A stretch of 61,209 nucleotides of DNA from Spirogloea muscicola (GCA_009602725.1 WELB01000087.1:36131-97339), one strand, 5' to 3'; numbered from the stretch's first letter, positions 11,711-29,559 are shown. Notes: a model not told the origin generated them from the letters alone. Made by a program: numbers and translations.

Positions 11711-13227
11711 GCGGCGGCGGCGGGCTGGAGGTGTACAAGGGGCAGGCGAAGACCATCTTCAAGCGGCTGTCGCAGGGGGGCAGCCCGCAGGCGTCGCGCA
11801 TGTCCATCGAGACGGGGCCCTACTTCTTCCAGTTGGGGATCGATTCCCCGCCGCCCCACCTTTTCCAGCGCCTGAGATTTTCCCAGTAGTTCGCAGCTTC
11901 AGTAGCCGAGCCATTGCTGAGCTGAGCCGGAGGCTGGCCTGTCGCCGCCTGCTTGTGGGTCGTCTTGCAGCTACATCATCGAGGGCAACGTGTGCTACCT
12001 GACGCTGTGCGACCGGTCGTACCCCAAGAAGCTGGCGTACCAGTACCTGGAGGAGCTCCAGCGCGAGTTCGAGAAGGTGAATGGCGGCCAGATCGACACC
12101 GTCGCTCGGCCCTACGCCTTCATCAAGTTTGGTGAGGCGCGAGGAGTGGCGAGACACTGCTAGTTCCACTCTCTGATGCCGCTGGCCAGAACTAAACCTG
12201 CACCTTTGCCTGTACGCCCAGGCTTTAGTCGCTTGGGTCCAACGTGCTCCCTCCAATGCCAAGGGTTACTCACACGGTTGCCGGTGGGTGCACTGGCCCT
12301 GGATTTTACTGCCAGACACATTTATCCAGAAGACGCGGAAGCTGTACCTTGATACACGGACGCAGCGCAACCTGTCGAAGCTCAACGATGACCTCATCGA
12401 GGTGCAGCAGATCATGACGCGCAACATCCAGGAGGTTCTAGGCGTTGGCGAACGCCTTGACCGTGAGTTCCTTGCACCACGCTGCACTCGCTGAGCTCAT
12501 GTGGCCTCGCATCGCTGGAGCCATCGGCCAGTCCCACTAATTCCTGGCCCAAAAGGAGAGCTTTGGTGCTTGGGTAGTTGTATAGGAGAGCTGGTTAGCT
12601 CCTCATGTGTAGTACTTCTGAGAAATGATCTTAGCATTCTGAATTGATCATGATATCAATCACGGCTGTGTGCGTGTATCAAACAGAGGCCAGCCAGATG
12701 TCAAGCAAGCTGTCATCCGAGGCCCGCCTGTATGCATCAAAAGCAAAGGACCTCAGCCGGCAGGTGAGCTGAGTGGCCCTGGTCTACCTGTCATGGACAT
12801 CCTTCTCGTTCTCTGCACAGACGGGGCCTTTTGGATGTTCATATAATCTATTTATAGAGAACACTGTCTGGAGCAGTCAACTTCTCTGGCTGTTTGCAGC
12901 CTCGCACGCTCAGCTGTAGAGCTCCAAAACCCCTTGGCTTGAATAGGCTGTGAGCATCAGGTGACCTAGGGGCCTTGCAAGTCTTTGGCTCGGTGGCCCC
13001 TTTTATGCACTAGGCAAGTTCCTATTCCACATAGTACTGGCAGGCAAGGGATGATACTATATGAGAATGTCAGGCAGATGCCAGATTTATTGAGCATCGA
13101 GATAAGTGCTGAGTCTTCAACTGCCCTTATTGTGCAGGCTTTCATCAAGAAGTGGGCACCAGTTGTCGTGGTGGCACTTGTCGTGCTGCTGGTCATCTTT
13201 GTGCGGACAAAGTTCTATGGCAATTAG
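11613..13227 (+). CDS. SEC22: Vesicle SNARE Sec22 (R-SNARE, longin type)
   Basis: Sec22 is an R-SNARE for ER-Golgi traffic: an N-terminal longin domain, a SNARE coiled-coil and a C-terminal membrane anchor. Secure exons are 11665-11831 (first base approximate), 11971-12131, 12316-12462, 12687-12763 and 13138-13227, totalling about 213 codons. Visible are YKGQAKTIFKRL and the longin block YIIEGNVCYLTLCDRSYPKK; then ARPYAFIKFDTFIQKTRKLY; then the SNARE motif LDTRTQRNLSKLNDDLIEVQ, with the zero-layer Arg in MTRNIQEVLGVGERLD; then the anchor WAPVVVVALVVLLVIFVR ending KFYGN. The first longin strand is not recognisable. A poly-Gly tract from a GGC repeat replaces the expected sequence, and the ATG at 11613 is only a candidate start. 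Confidence 0.88.
11675..11722. repeat. GGC trinucleotide tract in Sec22 5' coding exon
   Basis: A nearly pure GGC run encodes poly-Gly just before the recognisable longin sequence of Sec22. In known Sec22 proteins this position holds a short polar linker, so the run probably expanded in this lineage. Confidence 0.85.
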
Positions 13228-13822
13228 AGCTGCTCACGCAGATGGGGTGCAGAGATTGTTTTGCAATGTCCATGTTGTCGTCAACGTGTAGGATCTTGTG
13301 GAAAAAGACTGGGCAGGCCAATTGGGCTTGGTAAAGCCTACACCTTCTTTGTCCAACCACTAGATTTGCAGGCCTCTGATCTCTAGACAACAATGGGGGA
13401 GCTGCAGCTTGCAATGGAAGTAATTTGGCCCCTCTTGCAGCGACCGTGCTGGGCTTGCTTAATCTCGGTGGTTAAGGTCATAAGAGGGGAGCTAAGTACT
13501 GCGTGCTACAATGGCCACAGAAAGTGACGCTGAGTACTAGAGCTGGCTCTGTCTTAGAAATGTCTACTCAAGATGTAAACTCAAGTAAGCAAAAGTAGAG
13601 GTCTTGCAAAATTAGGCACTCCCTTCTGGAGTCTGATCTATTTGACCTCTCATTAAGAATGTCAAGGTGCCCTTGTGCCCCAAAAGGTGGATGAGTAGAA
13701 GGTGGGCATACTGCATACTTAGACTTCCTGCAGGCTCCACATTGCAACAAGACCAGCCAAGTGATAAGCCCAGGCCAAGTCTGAGAAGGTCGTGCATGTG
13801 AGCCTGCCCGACCTCAGAAAAT
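13228..13822. other. Convergent 3' intergenic region
   Basis: This is a 595-bp gap between the stop codons of the convergent Sec22 (+) and glucosylceramide synthase (-) genes. No open frame with homology and no repeat module were seen; it presumably holds the two 3' UTRs. Confidence 0.5.
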
Positions 13823-16800
13823 TCATGGATTCTCACTTTTCTTCAGCTCTTTGCTGAAGCGTGGGGAGACCTTGGCAAAGAAGAGGACGGCCTGATTGAC
13901 AAAAGCTTGTGCTCCTGACAGCAAGCCGCTGTTTGTGCTCTGCTCTGCAGCAGTGCGGTTTTGCTGCGCCGTTGTCACCTGGCGTTGTACCTGCAATGGA
14001 CTAGGTTGATGTCATTATAAGAGGCTGCTTTCTTACTCCTGTCTGGGAAGGACTGAGAAAATTCTCACATGCAACTGCACTAGTGACACCAGAGGTAGCA
14101 TTCCATCTTTTGTAGACTTGGAAACCCAACACAAACTCCACATATTACTCCAAAAATTGACAAAGCTGGAAAATGAGAGTAACTTTAGTAACTTGATGCA
14201 TAGAGCGTCCATATGACATGGAAAGGTGTGTGGGCCTACCTTATATACCCGTCCAGCATACCGTGTGTACATGATTCCTGACCATTCCACACTTGGCTTT
14301 ATAAACGTGTACAAGGCACACACTGGATAAAGGGTGTTACCTATGAGGAATCCTGCGAGCATCTGCAGGTCCATAGTTGTAGCTGTGAAGTAGCTCCTGG
14401 TGCTTAGCATTGCATGTTGTTCATCTTTGCATAGGATGAGAGCATGCTTTCTTCAGTGATGCAGAAAGTGAACTTGTCATAGGAAAGATGCACAACCTGC
14501 TGCAATATTGTGCAGAAGATGCAAAATGGAGTATTGACATGAAGGGATGAAGAGCTCACCAAGTGCCACTTGAAGATACTCACTGGGATGTGAGGCCTTT
14601 CAGGCGAAAGCTTATTGCACAGCTTGATGACCACGACAGTCATCCGATAGAGGGATACAAATGCTAAGGTAAGGCAGAGCACCAATGCCTGCGAAAGCCT
14701 CAGCCCTGCCAATGAGACAGCTACTGAATCTGATAAGAATTCCACCTGAGATGGATGGGCCACTCCCAAACGCAGGTAATGAAAGTGGCGGAAGTGACTG
14801 AGTTTCCACAGCCATGACAAGTCAGCAGTCACCTTGGGTGCAGACTAAATCTCGTGGAAGTTGGTTGTATGCGCCTAAGTACATTGACCAGTATAGTGCA
14901 CCTAGTCTTAGCATGTGGAGCTCAGCCACCAGAAATGGGATGACTAGGCCCCATGACAAATAGCAATGGACCAAAAAGAGGAGTCGGTTGAGGACTCTGT
15001 TGTACAGACTGCTATATGTCTCGAGGACAAATATTTGCCGGCGGAGATAATTCCAATATCTGAAGCATGAGAGACTTTAGTAAGTGCTCCTGCTCTAGTG
15101 TCTATCGTGTCAGTTAGCCAAGTCATAAGCCTATGGGTCATGGTAAGGCTTCATGCATCTAGCTTCGTGTGTTCATGCCCAGAGATAGTGCATGCAAAGA
15201 CGTAATCAGTTGAAAGAAGATCAATTGCACCTTTCCCAGGTCAAATTGGCAGGAAGTGGGTGAAAGAATACTGCAAAACTGGGGACATGGATGCTCCTGC
15301 CATTTGCAGCTGCAGGCACTTCAACAGCTAGCATGAGCAGGAAAGACACGGGTGCATGCAGCACAATCCTGTCACACACTCCTGATAAGGAGGAGTTGAG
15401 CAGTCATATGCGTGCATTTAAGACTGTTTTTGGGATAGCTAGTTCATCAGACCGACTTGCAAGGCACCTCAATAGCTATACTTTGATGATGTACATGCAA
15501 TGGAGATGTTGTGCTATGTTGGTCAAATATTGCAAGCCACAAGAACAGCGGATCATTGACATCAAAGACCTGCAAGTTGTAAGCTACACTGCAGCTGTCA
15601 CCTGCTACAGAAGCAAGTATCATGTCATCAGAGTAACCACCATCTCGGAGAGCACCACAGATGCCATATCGGTCTGTTCGCCAATCGTCTGCAAGCATCT
15701 GCTCAACACTGTCCTCTTTGTCACCAGAGATCCACACTAAATGCTTTAAAAATGTGGTACAATAATGTGCACCTAAGTGACAGCTGCTTGCAGATTAGCA
15801 CAGCACTCAGGTGTAAGACAACTTAGAGGACCACTGGAAATTAGTAGGCAGTCAAGCATGACCTGGATTTTGTTGCTGAGCTGGAGTAGAACTGATAAAG
15901 GCTCTCAGGCTGTTATTGTTCATCAGCAAGATTGCGACTTTCAGGTGCAATACAAACGCTTTCATTGATAGGCTGTGAGAGCTTACCATCATGCATCCAC
16001 CCCACACGAAGGTGGTTCGACCACCGGTCGAGAAACCGATAAAAAGTGGCTGAGTGCAACATAGCAACAGCATCGTCAAGAGTTGTCTGGACCCTCATTG
16101 AGTCGAAGGATGTAGGCAAACGAAGGTGCAAAGTAAGGTGTACATGCAGGATACCCTTTCTAAAGAAAAGAACTGTTACTCATAAGTATCGCAGTCATTT
16201 AGATCATTGCAAGAAACAAGAGGCAGCAATCCCTGCAGCTATATCTGCATCCAAACATGCACACAGCGTCTTACAAGGAAATTCGATACTTACTAAGTGA
16301 TATTCTAGGGTACAATAACTAACTAAGGTCGGTGCGGGAAGATCGAAGGGGTATCCCGTCAGCATAAATACCTGCATTTGACCAATGCCTATCCAAAACC
16401 TTAGAAGAACATGTACAGTCCTGCTGACTCTCCTTTGCATCAGATCTCCGCCAAGTAAAGGAGGGAAGGAGCACTATCAGTCACTACTCTCGATCGAGAC
16501 GATTTTCACTCCCCTTGCTATTGCTAAGCTCAAGTAGTACTTAGATCTGAGCTATGTACATACTGCCGCACTGCTGTGCTGCAGAATGTAAGACGCTGTG
16601 CTCAAGTGCAGCGATTCCACTGAGGTAGTTATTTGTCTTTAGCGAGTCTCTCTAGGAAATAAGCCACATGGCAATCATTTCTGGTGAGTCAAGGCTTGAA
16701 TGGCACCGCTAGACCGCAGGGGCCAAAGGGGCCAAAGAAGATGAGCCACATGGCAGTCATTACGAAAAAGTCAAGCTTGTGGGTAAAGATGACTCTTTCC

Positions 16801-17828
16801 GCAGACGTTGACAACAGGTCATTGCTTGCTTAGCATCTGCAAGTCTTAAATTAAAGCTCACCTTCTGATCAGCTTCCATGGTGTCGACAAGCTGACTTAT
16901 TGTGCCAGGGTGAAGACGGATGTCATCATCGAGAAAGAGTATATACTTGCTGCCAGCTGACATGGTGGAGACCCCTGCCTGGACGTCACAGCATTGTGCA
17001 CAAAGATTAAGATTACTCTGCCTGCAAATGCCTGCTCATGCCTGCTGAGATCAGTATGAGGATGTGTGAGTGCACTTCATCATGGGCATCTTGCATGCCT
17101 GTGAAATTTACCAGCTGATTGTGAATTTTCTGGCTGCTCTTAACAGCATGACCAGCAACAATGAGCTCAATCATGATGTCGCCTTTAGCAGCAGATATAA
17201 GCTGCAAGACAGCCCCATGTGCAACATCATCCTCACTTTCCACCACAAAGAGAAACTGCAGCTCTCCACCATACACTGACGCGATCTGAGGCAAAATCAG
17301 ACAAAAAAACAAAATAAGTCAGCCACTCTAAGGTCAGTAGCTGGCCCTTGCGGCCATTCCAAAGTTCAAGGGCGTAGTTGCAGCAAAATGACCTTTTTGA
17401 CCTACTAGATATTGACCGACCTGACTACGCCAGTTGTCCACGCTGTGCTCGTTCACGCCTTTCACAGGCATGATGATAGTGACTTTGGGAAGCCTCAATT
17501 GTGAGCTATGTAGTAGCTCCTCAGGCCGCAAGCTCAAGAAAGCGAAGGGGTTGTCAGCCTCTGCTTGGAGAATGCGCCTCAGCTCTTTCAGTCTGCACAA
17601 CTTCCAACATGATGAAGCAAGCAAAAAGCTAATGAGCTGCAGGATAGCCAAAGCTGAATGTACAATCTCATCTGACACAGGCCTGCATTTGAAACGTCAT
17701 AGCTTCTTAAGTCCAACATTGAGGTTTCAGAGGGACCAGGACCTTGTAAGCATTGCGTAATACCATCCACCAGCAAGGCCCAAGAGGATTACACAGCCCT
17801 GCACTTTGTTGGTTAAAACGACTACCAT
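13823..17828 (-). CDS. Glucosylceramide synthase, plant-type GT21
   Basis: This is a membrane glycosyltransferase that moves glucose from UDP-glucose to ceramide, making glucosylceramide in the secretory pathway. The gene has many exons on the minus strand. The N-terminus has a membrane segment with VQGCVILLGLAGGW near 17.78 kb; the ATG at 17828 is chosen because it opens this segment, and 17999 is an alternative. Next come VTIIMPVKG...HSVDNWRSQ near 17.45 kb, LQFLFVVESEDD near 17.25 kb, SQKIHNQLV near 17.12 kb, and the donor-site motif LFLDDDIRLHPGT near 16.93 kb. TGYPFDLPAPTLVSYC follows near 16.35 kb, GGRTTFVWGGCMM near 16.0 kb, LRDGGYSDDM near 15.64 kb, and RYWNYLRRQIFVLETY near 15.03 kb, the counterpart of the (Q/R)XXRW region. 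C-terminal membrane segments lie at 14.9, 14.7 and 14.35 kb (LYPVCALYTFIKPSVEWSGI). The protein ends Lys-rich with its stop at 13823. Exact exon borders were not all resolved. Confidence 0.88.
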
Positions 17829-18417
17829 CAGTACGAGTTCGGGTTTGCAGAAGGCCTTCGACGCCCTCACTGACGAGCTAGCAGCACCACCTTCACTTCG
17901 ATCAGAACGGCATGATCGCACGGCCGGGTAAGCGCGTGAGGGCTGCCAGTGCTGAGAAGCCAGTGATATTGAGCAGCACTTTTGTAGCAGCTTATGCACT
18001 GGCTAGTTGCGCCAATCTCATTATTGTCGTCATGTGTGTGTCTACTTAGGGCTATTACAGCCAGACCTGAATCTGAAGCAGGAGAACGATCGGGTGGCAG
18101 AGGGGCCCTGACAAGGCCCTCAGCCAACCAGCCGCCAATGTGAGCAAGCCGCTGCCGTCCATTTGTCTGGTTCCGTGGAGCTCGCTACATGCTTAGCCTC
18201 ACACGCTCAAATTACGGCCTGGCGCGCCGGCTTCCGAAGTGCAGTAGTATCCGGGACACGCGACCTCGCATGTCCGCCATTGGAGGTGGATCCCCGGCCC
18301 TCTGGTTTCAAGCGTGGCTGCGCCTGCAGCCTCGTCAGCCAGATGTACGCGGCGCCGAGGCGGCGTGGCCTTTGGCCCGCACCGCGCTCGCTGCCATTGC
18401 CGCAGGGCGCGACGGCG

Positions 18418-18484
18418 ACGGCGCCGCCGCCGCCGCCGCCGCCTCCTCCGCCGCCAGAGCCACCGCCGCGGCCGCCGCCGCTGT
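18418..18484. repeat. GCC trinucleotide tract
   Basis: An impure GCC run lies in the divergent interval between the glucosylceramide synthase and V-ATPase genes. It belongs to the recurring set of GCC/GGC tracts at gene 5' ends in this window. Confidence 0.8.
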
Positions 18485-18772
18485 CCCACCGAGCTGGTCA
18501 GCCGCCGGGCCCTGCGGGCACTCCGCTGACGGCAAGTGCGAAACGGCGTTGCCGGCCGCCGTTTGACGGGCATGCTTGGGGGCCGCCGTCATGGGCCAGG
18601 TGGTCCCGCTTCTGCGTCGCCATGATTGACGGACCGAGCTACTGGTGATCAATTGGCCGACCGATCGGACCCCTGGCAGCGACGGGGGCCTAGTCAATCC
18701 GAGCGTCCGATTGGGGTTACTGAGTGTCTCGTAGCAGCTTTGTTTCTGTTACTTAGCGCTTCCCCTGGCCCC

Positions 18773-18850
18773 CTTCTCGTACTCTGTTCATTCTTTTTCG
18801 GGCTGGTTGTTCCAGCCCCTATTCTCAATGGGCGAGCACTTTCTTCGATA
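18773..18850 (+). repeat. Hairpin repeat module Y
   Basis: This copy has a TGTTCATTCTTTTT lead-in, a short inverted repeat (GGGCTGG / CCAGCCC) and then CAATGGGCGAGC. It matches copies at 29306, 37890, 48850, 49220(-) and 49790(-). It is a solo copy upstream of the V-ATPase gene. Confidence 0.75.
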
Positions 18851-19297
18851 AGTGGTAGTGGGCATCGCACTGTCGGTCCCGCACGGCCCACTAGTGCCGT
18901 CGCTCGCAGGCTGTGGGAAGCCGTCGTCTGTTGCGGCCCCTCGACCATCAACCTCGACGACGGGGCCCCGTCTTTCACCGCGACACAGCGACGCCGGGCC
19001 AGACGCCGCCAGAGCCGAGGCCGCGCGCGCGGCGCGAGGCGGCGGGACACCGGCGGCCGCGCGCACGGCACGCCTTAAGTCACTCCGTCCGCGGAGCGCC
19101 GAGTACACGTCCTCGTCACCAGCGCGGTTGCGGCGTCCGGGCGTAGTGCTGCCGCCGGCAGCGGCGCTCTGCTCTTGGCCTGCTCAGGGAGCGCACCCGC
19201 AGGCTGCGCCGTAGCTCCGAAGGACCTGCGGGCTCCGATCCTCCCGCTGCAGCTCCGCTGCCTCGTCGCCTGAGCAGGCATCGCGAGGGCCGTCATA

Positions 19298-25145
<5,848 letters not shown>

Positions 25146-25997
25146 GCCTGTTCCAGGCCAATCAATCCTCATTTGGCTCAAACGGGAAGGGGCTGAGCAA
25201 CCGTTTGCAGCCCCTGTTTCAGTAGGATTGCCTGCGACAAGCAGACTGTAATGACGATCGTGTCTGCACCACAGGCTGACAAACGTGACGTTGCACCTGC
25301 CATGCACTCTTGCTGTCTATCAATAATGGGGCCAAGGTGTACAAATGTTGCTAAAAGTGATAAGTAGTCTTCACTAATGAGTAGCATAGCAGCCAGCTTT
25401 CTGCCTGGAGGTGCTCTTACAGATGGTCAATATAGGAATGTCTTGGGCACTAAGCAAGCACCTTGTTTAGAGTTTTTCAGATCACAAGGAGCAGCAAGTC
25501 AAATTTGAGCATTCTGTGTGATGTACAGTGAGTGAGGGCATCGCTCTGCTGGCCTACTTGAACGATCACAGTCTGCCTTGCTTTAAGGAGGAATGCCTTG
25601 AAAAGTTGATGACGCGCTTAATGGCAACGATGGTAGCGACCTTTCCTTAGTTACCTGCTCCTTGGCCCGAGAGCATACTCGGAATGCAGGGCTTCTAATC
25701 GTTAGATATGATGAGCAAAGACCGCCTGGCTCATAGTTGGGTTAGCCACTCAGTCCCCCGACCACCGTGTGCTGCTAGCTCCTCCAGGCAAGCCTGTCCC
25801 CTGGCCTGGTCCACGTAGTGAGTGCTTCCAATCAGTGGTATATCTCTTGATTCGTATCTCGGTGAAGGGCAAAACGCTCCAACATGTCTAATGTGATACT
25901 CAAGGATTAGGAGAAGGCGAGTATAATTGCCGCTGTTTGCTCTACAGCAGCATCACGATGTGTGAAAGGCTGCAGCTGGTTTCACATGTGGTTGGTG
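25146..25997. other. Convergent 3' intergenic region
   Basis: About 850 bp separate the V-ATPase stop from the last recognised NAA40-like exon on the other strand. Any last short exon of the NAA40-like gene would lie here, but I could not identify it. No repeats were recognised. Confidence 0.4.
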
Positions 25998-27849
25998 TCA
26001 ACAGCACCAGAGATGCCAAGTGTAGGACCTTGAGTGCTCACAAACACTTACCTTTAGGGCCTCTTTTGCATTAGCGTCGGATATCTTCTGCAAGATGACG
26101 TAGTCATACTTCGAGTTGCTATCCTGCAAGCACAGAGTAGGGCCACAACCTCGTTGAGAATCCTGTCTTCGGCACTCATTCAAAGGCAACGAATTATCAG
26201 TGCCAGGTGCTCGAGCGGCAACGCGAGGAAGTGATGGGCGATCTTACCTCCGAGGTCACTCTGTTGGGGGATATTGGCGAGATCTCGTAGCTGCTTGGCC
26301 AGGCGCGGCCATTGGCAGCCACACAGGTTCAGCCCAAATTGCATGCCCAGGTCCTTTCAGCCAGGGCTGTGCCACTTTTGCATGTTGCAACCACGTATTA
26401 TGACTTGACAGATTATAAAATAAGCATGGTTTGATTGCCCACTCACTTGAGCTTTCGAAGGTAGAAGTCCAAAGCGCCGGTGTTCTTCGTCTGCACAGTG
26501 AGCATAATGCCGGCCATCGAGCTCTGTCGAGCAGCCCAGCAGAGGAAGGTGAACCTTCGCAACCCGCAAAAACCTTGCCTGGACTCACATTCTCAGAAGC
26601 TACACCAGAAGAAGCCTGGTCAATGGCCGAGACGGATACAAACACAGATGAGGTGGTCTGTTACAGCGATGTTGCCAGAACAACTACAGAGTACCTCCTG
26701 AGCAACGCGTTCCATCAGCCGCATTAGGAGAGTGCCGAGGCCGCAGCGCTGCAGTGGGTGGCCGAGCTGCAGCTCATATACGTATAGCACTGGCACACCT
26801 TCCTCCTCCACAAAACGGAACTGCACGAAGCCCTGCGGCTCAGTCGGATCGTCTGCAGGCGGTGACCGCGAGCTGTCATGGCTGTTATTGTGGACGCCTG
26901 GCGCGGTCATTCCAGAGGCCGAGATGGCCTTGACAACTGGAGTGATGAGGATGTACTTGGCGCCGTCTTCTACGAGCTGGGCCTGCTTGAGCTTGGCCTC
27001 AGCAAGCCACGCAGCGCCGTGGTACCGTTGCATATTCGACTATCATGGCACAGCCACAGGGAGGGAAGGTGTCAGCTTCAAGCAGCTCATTGCAATATTG
27101 GCTGGATCCAGACGTTCAAGCATAGAACAGCCTCTGAAGCTGCAGTAAAAGCAAAGTCAGGTCATTTCCAGAGTCTGGGCCGGAGGCAGTGGTGAGGTGC
27201 AGGCAGTGTGCCAATGAACGGAGGAGGTCTAAGCGGTCCTGTCGAGCACATCGCCCCACGTCAAATACTATATGTCTCCTGACAATCAGGGCTGCTCTAG
27301 TCTGTAGAGGTGGAGGATTGTCTCGGAACTCAAGGCTCGGGTACTCTCAAGGGCTTTGGGGTAGGCACCTCCAGCAAGCCCAGCAAGCATGCCTGCACGC
27401 TCTGCGGCAGGTCCTGGCCCGTCGCATACTGCAGCCTCACGTCCACGCCTACAGCCCCGCTGCCCACTGGCAGCAGATTCAGCAACGCTGTCACAGTGTC
27501 ACTCTCAAGTGCAGCTCCGGCGTGATGCAAAGACGGCTGCTGGTGACACACCATTGCAGCTGAAGCAGCAGGCGGCGGAGGATGCGGCGAGGGGGTCCAG
27601 CACGGCATTGGCAGTGCGCAGCAGCGCCCTCAGGCTGCGCCGTCCAGCGAGCTCCTGGAGGCGGGCGGGCGAGATGGGTATCTGCTCAGAGCCGAGCTGC
27701 ATCTGTCCTCGGAGCCTGCGCTGCGGAAGTAACGCAGTGGGGGGCCTGCCAAAGCCAAGCATGGCATGCCCGAGCTTGCCAGCTACCTGACGACAGCGCC
27801 CGGGGCCCGCTTCTCTCGGCTGGTCAGACGCGCCATGATACCGGGCCAC
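25998..27849 (-). CDS. NAA40: N-alpha-acetyltransferase 40-like (NatD) protein
   Basis: This is a GNAT-fold acetyltransferase. NatD acetylates the N-terminus of histones H4 and H2A. On the minus strand, a first segment (27849 to about 27570) contains LRALLRTANAVLDPLAA, resembling the NAA40 N-terminal helix. A second (about 27510-27330) reads GAVGVDVRLQYATGQDLPQS and parallels the family's GLNVSIECKRVSGLEP block. The catalytic core (about 27030-26690) has FVQFRFVEEEGVPVLYVYEL and the acetyl-CoA loop QRCGLGTLLMRLM. A fourth exon (about 26520-26455) has MLTVQTKNTGALDFYLRK, and a fifth (about 26130-26053) has YDYVILQKIS. Donors after VAQE, RKLK and KEALK look valid. The first two segments overlap in different frames near 27.55 kb with no sensible intron between them, so a sequence error or small frameshift is possible there. 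Both ends are approximate. Confidence 0.72.
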
Positions 27850-28371
27850 GCTTTGCAGCTGCGACGCCTCCCACGATGCTGCTTGTCAGCCAAAGCCCGC
27901 CAAGGCTGCAGGCTGCCCACACCTCCGCATCTCCACCACCACTGCCGCCCGCACTAAGAGTGCTGCCCCTCGCCAGTGTGCGACCGCAAACGCTTGCTGC
28001 GACGGCAGTGCACGGTTGCTGGTCATGCCCACGTTGGCAGCGGGAAGCGATCCTCGTGGAAGCTGCAGCATGTCATCTAAGAAAGTTCGGAAGGTATACA
28101 GTCGACTGTTGCTTCACAGACTGAGGGCACGATTGCAGGCAGGCATACCCCAAGTCGACTCACTACACATCCATCTGTATGCACGTGACTACGCTCCACT
28201 TAAGTGCCCCTTACTGTTAGCAGCCTCTTCGGTCTGAAGGCAAGCGATGACCAAGCGAGTAAGAAAGCAGCACCCCAAAATACACTGCTCCATGCTGCGC
28301 TAATTGGTTTCGATATGACAAGATTTACTGAGGTGGCTGCATGATGTGGATAATAATGTCAGGTCACACAC
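27850..28371. other. Intergenic, no gene seen
   Basis: About 500 bp upstream of the NAA40-like gene, running into the LINE debris. No recognised motif. Confidence 0.4.
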
Positions 28372-28430
28372 TTGATTGATGTGAGAATTGTGCCCATCTC
28401 AGCTGAGGAGCCAATCTGGGAAGCCTTTTT

Positions 28431-29219
28431 CTCCTGTCTAGAGGTTACTGAGCGTTCAGTCTACAAGCCGGCGGTACACTGGCTTCTGGGCCTCCTCCCC
28501 CCCTGCCTCATCGGAGTCATGCAATGCGAGTGCGGTGCCCGCCATGCCGACCCTGCGGAGCTGGCGGCCCACATGCTCCGATGTGCCCACGGCGGCGAGA
28601 GGACCGGTCCCATGACCTTCTCAGGGATGGCATGCAGGGTGTCTTCATCGAGGCGGGCTACAAGGTGGCCGTGGAGCACTCGTCGATGATGCCCCCCGTG
28701 CGCGGCGCCGATGGTCAGCTCCACACTCGGCGCGCAGACCTAGTCGCCATCCCGCCCGGCGGCAGTCCGCGTATCATCGCGGATGTGGTGACCGCCGACT
28801 GTGTCGACTTCGCCAATCCCTCCAAGTCGGCGGTGACCGCTGGGCATGCGGTCGCTTTGGCGGCCCGGGGCAAGGAGCGGAAGTACGCAGATCACCCCCC
28901 AGGCGATGAGTTCGCAGCCCTTGCCATAGACGTCCACGGGGCTTGTGGCAGCGGCTGGCTGGATCTCCTCCAGCGGCTTGCCCGGCAGGCCATGGAGCGG
29001 CGGCCGGGTCTGCCAGAGGGGCTGCCCGGCTTCAACGCGGCCGGCTCCCTGGCCCAGGTCTTCCGGATGCGGCTCTCCGTGTCGCTTCAACGCTCCCTCG
29101 CTCATGCCGTCCACTCGCGCGCGGGCCGTGCTCTTGTTGCTGCTTCCGGGTCTCGTCTGCCTGCATCTTTTCCAGCTTCGAGCTACTCTGACCTGATGTT
29201 GCTCACCTGCGGGTATTGA
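28431..29219 (+). pseudogene. LINE 3' fragment: zinc finger plus PD-(D/E)XK endonuclease, copy 1
   Basis: This is a C-terminal piece of a non-LTR retrotransposon protein. It starts with a Cys/His cluster (CECGARHADPAELAAHMLRC), then a restriction-like endonuclease-type block: HDLLRDGMQGVF, RRADLVAI, IIADVVTADC, KERKY. The last three supply the D, D and K pattern of the PD-(D/E)XK fold. The frame breaks near 28.61 kb between the finger and the endonuclease and is then open to the stop at 29217-29219 (SYSDLMLLTCGY). It begins with a 28-bp segment (28431-28458) that also forms the end of copy 2 at 30227-30254, which suggests head-to-tail material. No reverse transcriptase is attached on this strand. 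Confidence 0.75.
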
Positions 29220-29490
29220 GCTTCCTGTGGTTTCGTCATGTCTAGTCGTCTAGATGCCTAGCTGTGTGTTTCCCTTCTTTTCGGCACCTGTTGTAGCTCT
29301 TTGGATTTTGTCCATTCTGTTTTGGCTGGCTTCTGCCAGCCCCTCTCTTCTATGGGCGAGCTCTTTCTTTCTTCTCCCTGGCTGATGTCTTAGTCCTAGT
29401 CTCGCAATCCGGCTCCTTCAAACCTTGTCCATCCCTTTGGGCTGGCTTTCCCAGCCACCGGTCAATCTGGCCGCGCTTTCTTTTTCCGTT
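29220..29490 (+). repeat. LINE 3' UTR with hairpin module Y (two units)
   Basis: Directly after the endonuclease stop comes about 80 bp of 3' UTR, then two hairpin units. The first, near 29.30-29.38 kb, is TTTTGTCCATTCTG, TGGCTGG...CCAGCCC, then ATGGGCGAGCTC. The second, near 29.42-29.48 kb, is CCTTGTCCATCC, GGGCTGGC...CCAGCC, then CAATCTGGCCGCGC. The same order (endonuclease end, UTR, Y) recurs in reverse complement at 49.74-50.15 kb, which ties module Y to the LINE tail. Confidence 0.75.
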
Positions 29491-29559
29491 GGTCGGTGAG
29501 TACAAGCGGTCCAAGGCCACGCTGGATGTCGGGACAGACTGGGGACAACGAGCCCAAAC

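Larger units (their letters stand above)
17829..19297. promoter_or_regulatory. Divergent region upstream of GCS and V-ATPase A
   Basis: About 1.4 kb between the two divergent starts. It contains a GCC tract near 18.45 kb, a copy of hairpin repeat Y at about 18.78 kb, and a GC-rich segment directly before the V-ATPase start. Open frames through the GCC tract are low complexity (poly-Pro, Ala or Arg depending on frame) and I do not accept them as genes. Some upstream minus-strand sequence could be 5' UTR or an extra N-terminal exon of the glucosylceramide synthase. Confidence 0.45.

Noticed and set aside
18163-18697. Overlapping Pro-, Arg- and Ala-rich open frames on both strands
   Set aside because: They are the different readings of one GCC tract and carry no family motif.
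18773-18850. GGCTGG/CCAGCC hairpin as a transcription terminator
   Set aside because: The genome is eukaryotic and the same hairpin recurs as a dispersed repeat tied to a LINE tail.
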